From Flavobacteriaceae bacterium (GTDB lineage: Bacteria > Bacteroidota > Bacteroidia > Flavobacteriales > Flavobacteriaceae): a stretch of DNA of 7,819 nt. A model generated the notes under the pieces. That model saw only the letters and a program-made list of their open reading frames with translations, ran no database searches and was not told the origin of the DNA. Positions 1 to 5,865 of the stretch are shown here, piece after piece. Made by a program: the position numbers and the translations under genes. The DNA lies in contig JABDLH010000051.1 of NCBI GenBank assembly GCA_013003145.1, positions 1 to 7,819 of the forward strand, read 5' to 3'. Position 1 is the first letter of the stretch. Each line of letters starts with the position of its first letter.

Positions 1-987
1 GGTGAATACATTGTGCAAACCCCGAATACCAACGGGAATTTCAGCATCTCTACGGTAATGATCAGCACTTTTTTCAATACCAGCGATGAGACAGAATCGA
101 TGAACTTTGAGACCTTTAAAGAGAACCGTATCACCATTGCAAATCGCTTGCTTTCTGACCGCAGTGGTACGGATGAGGGACTGGATGAAGATGGTTTCCC
201 GCTGAGGTATGGTAAATCCAGCCAGGAGGTACTGTTACCTGCATTCTTTGCTGCCTATACCGGGCAGGATGTAGACCGGGTCAACCTGGATGCCTTCAGG
301 GATATTCCTATCCCGAACTGGAACATAAAGTATACCGGTTTAATGCGTAACCAATGGTTCCGTAAGAAGTTCACCCGTTTTTCTTTAAGCCATGGTTACA
401 GGGCGGCCTACAGTATCAACTCCTTCCAGACCAACCTGGAGCGGCAGAATAACCAATTTGATGCAGACACCGGTGATCTCCAGCCCGAGTTGCTGATCAA
501 TAACGTGGTCCTGACCGACCAGTTTAACCCCCTGATGCGGGTTGATTTTGAAACTAAAAGTTCGCTGAGCGTGCTGGCGGAAGTTCGTACAGATCGTGCA
601 CTTTCCCTGAGTTTTGATAACCAGCTGATGACGGAGATCAATGGAAAGGAATACACGGTAGGACTGGGATACAGGTTTAAGGATGTGCAATTTGTCACCA
701 ATATCGGTGGTGAAAAACAACGACTCAAGGGAGATCTTAACCTTAAAGCGGATGTAACCCTGAGAGACAATATCACTATTATCCGTAGCCTGGATATAGA
801 CAATAACCAGATCACCTCCGGGCAGAATTTATTGTCCGTGAAGTTTACTGCAGATTACGCCCTGAGTAAAAACCTGAATGCCTTGTTCTTTTACGATCAT
901 TCCTTTTCACAGTTTGCCGTATCCACTGCCTTCCCGCAGACTACGATCAATACCGGGTTTACGCTACGCTATAATTTCGGAAACTAG
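1..987 (+). CDS. sprA: SprA, C-terminal part (T9SS outer-membrane translocon / gliding motility), 5' end outside window
   Basis: The open frame runs in from the left edge (the first codons read GEYIVQTPNT) and ends at TAG 985-987, giving the last 328 residues of a protein that in this family is usually over 2,000 residues long. The sequence resembles the C-terminus of SprA, including the segment 'FKENRITIANRLL', the 'IPIPNWNIKYTGL' stretch, and alternating hydrophobic/polar strands ending in an aromatic-rich last strand (TGFTLRYNFGN), as expected of an outer-membrane beta-barrel. SprA is known as the giant barrel through which the type IX secretion system exports proteins, and it is needed for gliding in Flavobacterium. 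The GTG at position 13 is an internal Val codon, not the start. No clear terminator follows the stop. The family call rests on recognition of the C-terminal part only. Confidence 0.88.
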   Translation, partial: GEYIVQTPNTNGNFSISTVMISTFFNTSDETESMNFETFKENRITIANRLLSDRSGTDEGLDEDGFPLRYGKSSQEVLLPAFFAAYTGQDVDRVNLDAFRDIPIPNWNIKYTGLMRNQWFRKKFTRFSLSHGYRAAYSINSFQTNLERQNNQFDADTGDLQPELLINNVVLTDQFNPLMRVDFETKSSLSVLAEVRTDRALSLSFDNQLMTEINGKEYTVGLGYRFKDVQFVTNIGGEKQRLKGDLNLKADVTLRDNITIIRSLDIDNNQITSGQNLLSVKFTADYALSKNLNALFFYDHSFSQFAVSTAFPQTTINTGFTLRYNFGN

Positions 988-1054
988 GCAGCTACAAGCG
1001 TTATTGGAGGTTGATGATGAGGTGCTGAATCTTAGCGCGTATTTCCTTTGTGCA

Positions 1055-1088
1055 TTTTTGAAAACTTTAGAAGAAACAATTACATTTG
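1055..1088 (+). promoter_or_regulatory. Bacteroidota-type promoter for gcvH
   Basis: A TTTTTG run ends at 1060 (-33 region). After 20 nt comes TACATTTG at 1081-1088, a perfect match to the Bacteroidota -7 consensus TAnnTTTG. The gcvH ATG lies 23 nt beyond the -7 box, so the mRNA leader would be short (inferred about 15-20 nt). The spacing matches the cyoE promoter in this window. Confidence 0.68.
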
Positions 1089-1111
1089 CCACCTAAGCAA
1101 AACAAAGTAAA

Positions 1112-1492
1112 ATGAATATACCGTCAGAACTTAAGTATACCAAGGACCACGAATGGATCCGTATCGAGGGCGATGTGGCCACCGTAGGTATTACTGATTT
1201 TGCCCAGGGAGAGTTGGGTGATATCGTATACGTAGAAGTGGAGACCCTTGATGAGACCTTGGATCAGGAGGAAGTTTTTGGAACCGTTGAGGCGGTGAAG
1301 ACTGTTTCTGACCTTTTCCTGCCTTTAAGCGGGACTATCGTAGAATTTAATGAGTCCCTGGAGGACGAGCCGGAGAAAGTAAATTCTGATCCTTACGGGG
1401 AAGGGTGGATGATCAAAGTGAAAATGAGCGATAGCAGTGAAGTAGACGGTTTGATGTCTGCTGATGAGTACAAGGAGTTGGTAGGTGCTTAA
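1112..1492 (+). CDS. gcvH: Glycine cleavage system H protein (lipoyl carrier)
   Basis: This 126-residue protein has the full normal length of GcvH. It is the cytoplasmic carrier that shuttles the aminomethyl group between the P and T proteins of the glycine cleavage complex, using a lipoyl-lysine arm. Seen in the sequence: the N-terminal 'KYTKDHEWI' motif (residues 8-16), '[18 protein letters not shown]' (25-42), the lipoylation hairpin '[12 protein letters not shown]' with Lys63 as the expected modified residue, and the C-terminal '[10 protein letters not shown]' motif. The ATG at 1112 follows an A-rich leader without a clear Shine-Dalgarno, normal in this phylum, and sits 23 nt after a perfect -7 box. 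The genes for P and T proteins are not nearby. The stop overlaps the next gene by 8 nt, so gcvH and the VanZ-like gene are probably co-transcribed. Confidence 0.97.
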   Translation: MNIPSELKYTKDHEWIRIEGDVATVGITDFAQGELGDIVYVEVETLDETLDQEEVFGTVEAVKTVSDLFLPLSGTIVEFNESLEDEPEKVNSDPYGEGWMIKVKMSDSSEVDGLMSADEYKELVGA

Positions 1493-1883
1493 CACTTACA
1501 AATATACTATAGCATTTATAAGCTGGATGGTGATGATAACACTGCTCAGCTTTTTTTCTTTTTCAGCAGTAGACGATGAGATAAGCTTTCCGTTTATGGA
1601 CAAGCTGGTTCATTTTGTATTCTATTCGGTGGCCGCTATCGCGCTCGGATTTGCGCTACGGGAGCGCAGCAGGGGTACAATGAGTTTCTCTAAAGCCCTC
1701 TTGGTTTCTTTTCTTTTCTCACTGTTGTTTGGTATAATTATTGAGGTATTACAAAGTACCTACACGACCTGGCGCAGCGGCGAATTGGCAGATGGAATTG
1801 CCAATGCCATCGGGGCGCTTACCGGTACAGCTTTCTTAAAGCTTCTTTTTTCCGGAAACCGGCAGTTAAAGTGGAAAATTTAA
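1485..1883 (+). CDS. VanZ-like family membrane protein
   Basis: This is a 132-residue integral membrane protein with four predicted helices (about 7-26, 38-57, 70-90 and 103-123). It carries the VanZ-family polar signature: Asp39-Lys40 and His43 in helix 2 (DKLVHFVFY), Glu87 and Gln90 at the end of helix 3 (IIIEVLQ), Arg97, then Asp103 and Asn107 in '[15 protein letters not shown]'. VanZ from enterococci gives teicoplanin resistance, but the function of chromosomal VanZ-like proteins such as this is unknown, and resistance should not be assumed. I chose the GTG at 1485 because AAGGAG (1472-1477) lies 7 nt upstream; the next in-frame ATGs (Met15, Met17) fall inside helix 1. The gene overlaps gcvH by 8 nt, suggesting translational coupling. 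No metabolic link to glycine cleavage is evident. Confidence 0.87.
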   Translation: MLNTYKYTIAFISWMVMITLLSFFSFSAVDDEISFPFMDKLVHFVFYSVAAIALGFALRERSRGTMSFSKALLVSFLFSLLFGIIIEVLQSTYTTWRSGELADGIANAIGALTGTAFLKLLFSGNRQLKWKI

Positions 1884-1915
1884 TTGCAGGATTAGTAATA
1901 AAATAGTTAAATTAG
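1884..1915 (+). promoter_or_regulatory. Candidate promoter for the tonB-family gene
   Basis: TTG at 1884-1886 starts right after the VanZ-like stop codon. It is followed after 21 nt by TAAATTAG (1908-1915), which differs from TAnnTTTG at one position. The start codon lies 20 nt beyond, the same geometry as the better promoters in this window. There is no terminator between the VanZ-like gene and this point, so read-through from the gcvH promoter is also possible. Confidence 0.42.
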
Positions 1916-1935
1916 CGAACACTAAACCAAAATGT

Positions 1936-2640
1936 ATGGAACCCAAAAAGAATCCAAAAGCTGACTTGAGAAGAAATAGCAGCCTTTACTTCGTATTAGG
2001 GCTTGCGCTCGTGATGGCATTGGTCTACGTGGCACTTGAGTGGAAAACGTATGATGAAGCTCAGAATTACGATATATCTCTGAATGTCGAAGATCAACTT
2101 GATGAGGAAGTGCCGATGACGGAACAGATCAAGACGCCACCGCCGCCACCACCACCTGCTGCACCCGAAGTAATCGAGGTTGTTGAGGATGAAGAGGAAG
2201 TAGAAGAAACAGTGATCGAGTCTACGGAAACCAGCCAGGAAGAAGAAGTTATCGAGGTGGAAGATGTAGAAGTGGATGAGATGGATGAAGATATAGATGT
2301 GCCTTTCGCCGTGATCGAGGATGTGCCAATTTTCCCCGGATGTGAAAGTGCAAAAGATAAGAGGGCTTGCTTCAACGAAAAAATGCAGGACCATATCCGA
2401 AGAAATTTCCGCTATCCTGAAATCGCCCAGGAAATGGGGATTCAAGGTAGGGTAAACGTGATGTTTACGATACAGACAGACGGTAGTATCGGTAATATCC
2501 GTTACCGAGGACCTGACAAGAACCTGGAGGCAGAAGCGCTCAGGATCATCGAAAAATTACCTAAAATGACTCCCGGGAAACAAAGGGGTCGCCCGGTAAG
2601 GGTTCCTTTCAGTATCCCGATCACATTTAAATTGCAATAA
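1936..2640 (+). CDS. Energy transducer TonB family protein with acidic periplasmic linker
   Basis: This 234-residue protein has the TonB layout: a short basic cytoplasmic tail (1-15), one membrane helix (about 17-35), a seven-proline run (68-74), a very acidic Glu/Asp/Val linker (about 78-122) and a C-terminal TonB domain (about 128-233). The TonB domain shows 'VPIFPGCES', 'RYPEIAQEMGIQGRVNVMF' and 'TDGSIGNIRY', typical of Bacteroidota TonB proteins. Cys136 and Cys145 flank a short loop and could form a disulfide. TonB couples the ExbBD proton-motive complex in the inner membrane to TonB-dependent outer-membrane receptors. ExbB/ExbD are not adjacent, and this phylum has several TonB paralogues, so I give no symbol. 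The ATG at 1936 is the in-frame start; another ATG at 1932 is in a different frame. A strong terminator follows, so the gene ends its transcription unit. Confidence 0.92.
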   Translation: MEPKKNPKADLRRNSSLYFVLGLALVMALVYVALEWKTYDEAQNYDISLNVEDQLDEEVPMTEQIKTPPPPPPPAAPEVIEVVEDEEEVEETVIESTETSQEEEVIEVEDVEVDEMDEDIDVPFAVIEDVPIFPGCESAKDKRACFNEKMQDHIRRNFRYPEIAQEMGIQGRVNVMFTIQTDGSIGNIRYRGPDKNLEAEALRIIEKLPKMTPGKQRGRPVRVPFSIPITFKLQ

Positions 2641-2662
2641 GAATTATCTTTATAATACCAGG

Positions 2663-2690
2663 ACCCCGGCAGCAGTGCCGGGGTTTTTTT
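2663..2690 (+). terminator. Rho-independent terminator after the tonB-family gene
   Basis: A perfect 7-bp GC-rich stem (CCCCGGC 2664-2670 with GCCGGGG 2677-2683) encloses the loop AGCAGT and is followed directly by seven T (2684-2690). The A at 2663 can add an eighth pair. It lies 23 nt after the stop codon and separates the tonB-family gene from the cytochrome oxidase cluster. Confidence 0.93.
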
Positions 2691-2775
2691 ATGGAATTTT
2701 CCCAACCGATTATTATAGTGTATTTTGTGCAGCATTAGCACCTTATATAAAGTAGCGATAAACAACTCCTTAAGA

Positions 2776-2806
2776 TTGCAAACAAATCAATTGGGTGTTA
2801 TCTTTG
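2776..2806 (+). promoter_or_regulatory. Bacteroidota-type promoter for cyoE
   Basis: TTG at 2776-2778 and TATCTTTG at 2799-2806 (perfect TAnnTTTG) are separated by 20 nt. The cyoE ATG is 18 nt downstream of the -7 box, giving a very short leader. This is the first promoter after the terminator at 2663-2690, so it probably drives cyoE and the overlapping subunit III gene. Confidence 0.72.
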
Positions 2807-2824
2807 CACACTCAAAATTAACGC

Positions 2825-3736
2825 ATGAAGACTGCGATCGGTGCGGCAAAAAATATAACCTGGTTGATGACATTGGCCGACTTTAAGGAAATCACAAAGG
2901 CCAGGTTGGCGATCAGCGTGGTTTTCTCATCCATTGCCGGATACCTGCTGGCTGCTACCGAGATCTCCGGTCTGTCATTGCTGCTCCTCGCTTTTGGGGG
3001 CTACTGCCTTGTTGGTGCTTCCAATGCTTTTAACCAGGTCATTGAAAGAGATCTTGACGCCCTGATGAAGCGCACCAAGAACCGCCCAATTCCCGCGGGA
3101 AGAATGAGTGTAAATACGGCCTTATTCCTCGGGATGCTCATGACTGTTTTGGGATTGGTGACCTTATACACCTTAAACCCGAAAACCGCCATGTTTGGCG
3201 CCATCTCTATCTTTCTTTATACCAGTGTTTATACACCTCTTAAAACGGTTACGCCGCTTTCAGTTTTCGTAGGAGCGATCCCGGGTGCTATCCCGTTTAT
3301 GTTGGGTTGGGTTGCGGCTACGGACGAGTTTGGTATAGAGCCCGGCACTCTTTTCATGATACAATTCTTCTGGCAATTCCCACATTTCTGGGCCCTGGGC
3401 TGGATGCTTCACGATGATTACAAAAGGGGTGGTTTTAAAATGTTGCCAACAGGTAAAAAGGACAGGGGGACAGCCTTCCAGATCATATTTTACACCTTCT
3501 GGATGATACTGATTTCTGTAATCCCGGTATTCGGATTTACCGGTAAACTGCATTTGTCAGTCGTTGCCGGTGTCATCGTTTTCCTGATGGGGTTGGTGAT
3601 GTTGTTTTTTGCCTTCAGATTATACAATAAAAGAGACAATACTTCTGCACGGCAGCTGATGCTGGCCAGCGTGAGTTACATCACCCTGATGCAGGTGGTA
3701 TATGTCATCGATAAATTTTTATGGACATGGATTTAA
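2825..3736 (+). CDS. cyoE: Protoheme IX farnesyltransferase (heme O synthase)
   Basis: This 303-residue polytopic membrane protein belongs to the UbiA prenyltransferase superfamily. It transfers a farnesyl group from farnesyl diphosphate to the 2-vinyl group of heme B, making heme O, which CtaA later turns into heme A for aa3-type oxidases. Visible signatures are the prenyl-diphosphate/Mg-binding stretch 'NAFNQVIERDLDALMKRTKN' (67-86) followed by 'RPIPAGR' (87-93), 'YTPLKTVTPLSVFVGAIPGA' (136-155), and 'FFWQFPHFWALGWMLHDDYK' (181-200) with 'GGFKMLP', all diagnostic of CyoE/CtaB. The first acidic position of the aspartate-rich motif is Glu74 here (ERDLD), a conservative change. Eight to nine hydrophobic segments fit the family. 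Its promoter lies 18 nt upstream. The 3' end overlaps the next gene by 16 nt. CtaB is an equivalent name. Confidence 0.97.
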   Translation: MKTAIGAAKNITWLMTLADFKEITKARLAISVVFSSIAGYLLAATEISGLSLLLLAFGGYCLVGASNAFNQVIERDLDALMKRTKNRPIPAGRMSVNTALFLGMLMTVLGLVTLYTLNPKTAMFGAISIFLYTSVYTPLKTVTPLSVFVGAIPGAIPFMLGWVAATDEFGIEPGTLFMIQFFWQFPHFWALGWMLHDDYKRGGFKMLPTGKKDRGTAFQIIFYTFWMILISVIPVFGFTGKLHLSVVAGVIVFLMGLVMLFFAFRLYNKRDNTSARQLMLASVSYITLMQVVYVIDKFLWTWI

Positions 3737-4308
3737 CACAAGGGACCGCACAGGAGAAGAATGCCCGTGCAAAGAAAATGATGTTGTGGTTCGGGATGGT
3801 CAGCCTTATTATGGGTTTTGCCGGTTGGACGAGTGCTTACATCGTCAGTAGCAGCAGGGAAGATTGGCTGAAGGATCTGACACTGCCGTCGGCCTTCTTT
3901 ATCAGTACGGTCATTATCCTGGTCAGCAGCTTCACCTATCATTTCGCTAAGCGAAGCCAGGCCAGGGAAGCTAAGGCCACGAGTACCAAATGGTTGTTTG
4001 CCACCTTAGCACTGGGGGTACTGTTTATTGCGCTGCAGTTTGTCGGCTTTTCACAAATGGTGGCCCAGGGGTATTATTTCACCGGTCCAACCAGTAGTAT
4101 CACCATGTCTTATATTTTCCTGATTGCCATGGTGCATATCGTTCACGTTGTGGCAGGGCTCATTTCACTGGGGGTAGTATTATACCGCCAAGTGAATGGT
4201 AAATACGCCAATGGAAACTTATTAGGGATGGAATTAGGGATCACCTTCTGGCACTTTTTGGGCCTGCTTTGGCTGTACCTGATTTTATTTTTCTATTTCT
4301 TTAATTGA
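3721..4308 (+). CDS. Cytochrome c oxidase subunit III, short paralogue
   Basis: This 195-residue membrane protein has five predicted helices (about 21-42, 56-75, 91-111, 128-152 and 173-194), the core of heme-copper oxidase subunit III without the two N-terminal helices of the seven-helix form. The family pattern is visible in 'MVHIVHVVAGLISLG' (137-151; His139, His142) and 'FWHFLGLLWLYLILFFYF' (176-193). The conserved Glu of helix 3 (Q-x-x-E-[WY] in the family) is Gly109 here (QFVGF), and the usual Asp of 'WHFVD' is Gly181. It overlaps cyoE by 16 nt, which suggests translational coupling. ATG at 3721 and the in-frame ATG at 3727 (MDMD) are both possible starts; neither has a clear Shine-Dalgarno. 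It probably acts as an accessory subunit in the inner membrane, paired with the second subunit III gene downstream. Confidence 0.9.
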   Translation: MDMDLTQGTAQEKNARAKKMMLWFGMVSLIMGFAGWTSAYIVSSSREDWLKDLTLPSAFFISTVIILVSSFTYHFAKRSQAREAKATSTKWLFATLALGVLFIALQFVGFSQMVAQGYYFTGPTSSITMSYIFLIAMVHIVHVVAGLISLGVVLYRQVNGKYANGNLLGMELGITFWHFLGLLWLYLILFFYFFN

Positions 4309-4315
4309 CAAAAGC

Positions 4316-4353
4316 GACAAAAGTTCGTTTTCCTAGGGATTTGGACTTTTGTT
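4316..4353 (+). repeat. Inverted repeat overlapping the promoter -33 region
   Basis: ACAAAAGT (4317-4324) and ACTTTTGT (4345-4352) are perfect reverse complements with a 20-nt spacer. In RNA the arms could extend by G-U and G-C pairs to about 12 pairs (4316-4327 with 4342-4353), with CCTAGG in the loop. No T tract follows, so it is not a classic terminator. It may be an operator or a weak attenuator, or it may be chance. Confidence 0.45.
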
Positions 4354-4376
4354 TGCTGGAAAAAAATGTAAATTTG
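4347..4376 (+). promoter_or_regulatory. Bacteroidota-type promoter for second subunit III gene
   Basis: TAAATTTG (4369-4376) matches TAnnTTTG perfectly and sits 24 nt before the ATG. The best -33 candidate is TTTTG at 4347-4351 (17 nt spacing), and another TTTG is at 4352-4355. An inverted repeat overlaps this -33 region, so it may be regulated. An internal promoter here would let subunits III (long) and IV be made apart from cyoE. Confidence 0.6.
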
Positions 4377-4400
4377 CCAATATATTCTTAAAAAGACTTT

Positions 4401-5378
4401 ATGGATACTTCGGTTACTCCGGCTGCGGAAGAAAATGTATGGGGAGGTGGCAACAAGCCCCTCGGTGCTAGTTACGGTAAATTGATGATGTGGTTCTTTA
4501 TCGTGTCCGATGCCCTGACATTTTCGGGCTTCCTTGCGGCATACGGTTTCTCAAGATTTAAATTTATCGAGACCTGGCCTATAGCCGATGAGGTTTTTAC
4601 CCACGTACCCTTTTTCCATGGGAACTACCCTATGTACTACGTGGCCTTTATGACATTCATCCTGATCATGTCTTCTGTAACTATGGTACTGGCCGTTGAC
4701 GCCGGGCACCATATGAAGAAATCCAAGGTAGTGTTGTATATGTTCCTGACCATTATTGGGGGAGCGATCTTCGTTGGATCACAGGCCTGGGAATGGGCAA
4801 CATTTATCAAGGGAGATTACGGAGCACTGGAGACCAGGGGAGGACGTATCCTGCAATTTGTCAATGCCGATACCGGCGAGCGTGCTGCCTTGGGCGACTT
4901 TGCCGCCAGCATTCCTGATGTTCGCCAGGAGCACCTGGAGCAGAACGGGGTCTGGTACTATGGAGATGATAGTTCCCTTCCTACTTACTCACTTAACGAA
5001 GTAGTTGAAGGATTTAAAAGTAATTCCAATATCCTTATAAGGACAGAGTTGCTGACCGATGAGCAGGAAAAAACCGTGCTGACCAGGGAAGAATCCCTGG
5101 AAAAGATAAAGGATGCAAGAATCGTTGTAGAAGGGGCTAACCTGGTTCGCAATGAATATGGAAGCAGGTTATTTGCAGACTTCTTCTTCTTTATTACAGG
5201 CTTCCACGGCTTCCACGTATTCTCCGGTGTTGTGATCAACATCATTATTTTCTTTAACGTGATCCTGGGGACCTACGAGCGCAGGGGACATTACGAGATG
5301 GTAGAGAAGGTTGGACTGTACTGGCACTTTGTAGACCTTGTATGGGTATTTGTATTTACATTTTTCTATTTGGTATAA
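4401..5378 (+). CDS. Cytochrome c oxidase subunit III, long paralogue with hydrophilic insertion
   Basis: This 325-residue protein has five predicted helices (about 28-50, 77-99, 111-132, 258-283 and 303-324). Subunit III hallmarks are 'SQAWEWATF' with Glu131 in helix 3, 'FFFFITGFHGFHVFSG' with His269 and His272, and 'LYWHFVDLVWVFVFTFF' with His309 and Asp312, the typical C-terminal motif. Subunit III packs against subunit I in the membrane and helps sustain proton uptake and turnover. Between helices 3 and 4 lies a hydrophilic insertion of about 120 residues (roughly 138-257), where most subunit III proteins have a short loop. By topology it should form an extramembrane domain, probably periplasmic, but the side is inferred. 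The start at 4401 lies 24 nt after a perfect -7 box. Subunit IV follows after 42 nt and probably shares the transcript. Confidence 0.94.
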   Translation: MDTSVTPAAEENVWGGGNKPLGASYGKLMMWFFIVSDALTFSGFLAAYGFSRFKFIETWPIADEVFTHVPFFHGNYPMYYVAFMTFILIMSSVTMVLAVDAGHHMKKSKVVLYMFLTIIGGAIFVGSQAWEWATFIKGDYGALETRGGRILQFVNADTGERAALGDFAASIPDVRQEHLEQNGVWYYGDDSSLPTYSLNEVVEGFKSNSNILIRTELLTDEQEKTVLTREESLEKIKDARIVVEGANLVRNEYGSRLFADFFFFITGFHGFHVFSGVVINIIIFFNVILGTYERRGHYEMVEKVGLYWHFVDLVWVFVFTFFYLV

Positions 5379-5420
5379 TCGTTCCCCGGTTTTCGGGAAT
5401 TAAAACATATTATAGTTATC

Positions 5421-5804
5421 ATGGCACACGAACACAAACTTGCTATTTTCAGAGGACGTCTGAAGTTTAAGTCGAACACCCAGAAGATCTGGGGCGTGCT
5501 CATCTTCTTAACCCTGGTTACAGCAGTAGAGGTGATTTTAGGTATCACAAAACCTTATATCCTGACCCATAAGTACTTTATAGGGATGAAGTTGCTCAAC
5601 TGGATCTTTATCATCTTAACCCTGGTTAAAGCCTATTATATCGCATGGGATTTTATGCACCTCAGGGATGAGAAAAGCTCACTGAGGAGAGCGATCGTAT
5701 GGACCCCTATTTTCCTGGTCTGCTACCTGATCTTTATCCTCCTCTTTGAAGCGGATTATATTTATACCGTGTATAAGGACGGCTTTGTAAAGTGGAATTT
5801 CTAA
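5421..5804 (+). CDS. Cytochrome c oxidase subunit IV (bacterial type)
   Basis: This 127-residue protein has three membrane helices (about 24-42, 59-77 and 91-110). Helix 2 runs into 'KAYYIAWDFMHLRDEKSSLR' (70-89), the recognisable signature of the prokaryotic cytochrome C oxidase subunit IV family, with His80 in the FMHL motif. This small accessory subunit belongs to aa3/caa3-type oxidases in the inner membrane and has no redox centre of its own. The N-terminus 'MAHEHK' is usual for these proteins in flavobacteria. It lies 42 nt after the long subunit III gene without a recognisable promoter between them, so it is probably the last gene of that transcript, which a terminator ends 18 nt after the stop codon. 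The gene contains a 14-bp direct repeat encoding Leu-Thr-Leu-Val in both helix 1 and helix 2. Confidence 0.93.
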   Translation: MAHEHKLAIFRGRLKFKSNTQKIWGVLIFLTLVTAVEVILGITKPYILTHKYFIGMKLLNWIFIILTLVKAYYIAWDFMHLRDEKSSLRRAIVWTPIFLVCYLIFILLFEADYIYTVYKDGFVKWNF

Positions 5805-5822
5805 GACTTTATTAACAGTATC

Positions 5823-5856
5823 AAAAGACGGTTTCACAGCCGTCTTTTTTATTTTT
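5823..5856 (+). terminator. Rho-independent terminator after subunit IV gene
   Basis: AAAAGACGG (5823-5831) pairs with CCGTCTTTT (5840-5848), a 9-bp perfect stem with the 8-nt loop TTTCACAG. The downstream arm merges into a T-rich tract (5845-5850, then A and TTTTT to 5856). Because the arms carry A and T runs, the hairpin could work on both strands. The T tract also holds a -7 promoter motif. Confidence 0.88.
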
Positions 5857-5857
5857 G
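5850..5857 (+). promoter_or_regulatory. Possible -7 box (TATTTTTG) inside the terminator T tract
   Basis: TATTTTTG is a perfect TAnnTTTG match, but no TTG is found about 20 nt upstream, where the sequence is the terminator stem. The ATG of the next gene begins only 8 nt downstream, against 18-24 nt for the other promoters here, so a transcript from it would be nearly leaderless. The match could also be a by-product of the T tract. Confidence 0.35.
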
Positions 5858-5865
5858 CACTGCAT

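Noticed and set aside
878..1096. A 72-codon + strand frame spanning the sprA end and the intergenic region
   Set aside because: It overlaps the sprA 3' end in another frame for most of its length, has no recognisable family features, and runs over the gcvH promoter, so it is probably a chance frame.
1485..1883. Glycopeptide resistance function for the VanZ-like gene
   Set aside because: No other van gene is present, the family is widespread with unknown roles, and Gram-negative bacteria are intrinsically protected by the outer membrane.
1996..2445. Antisense open frames (149 and 93 codons) across the TonB gene
   Set aside because: They mirror the low-complexity acidic/proline region (His/Phe-rich or Ser/Thr-rich runs) and have no family resemblance, so they are shadows of the real gene.
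5373..5378. TATAAT sequence at the end of the long subunit III gene
   Set aside because: It resembles a proteobacterial -10 box, but this phylum uses TAnnTTTG, no matching upstream element is seen, and the bases are part of the last codons.
5382..5399. Small hairpin TTCCC/GGGAA between subunit III and IV genes
   Set aside because: The stem is only 4-5 bp and is followed by TTAAAACA rather than a T tract, so it is too weak for a terminator call.
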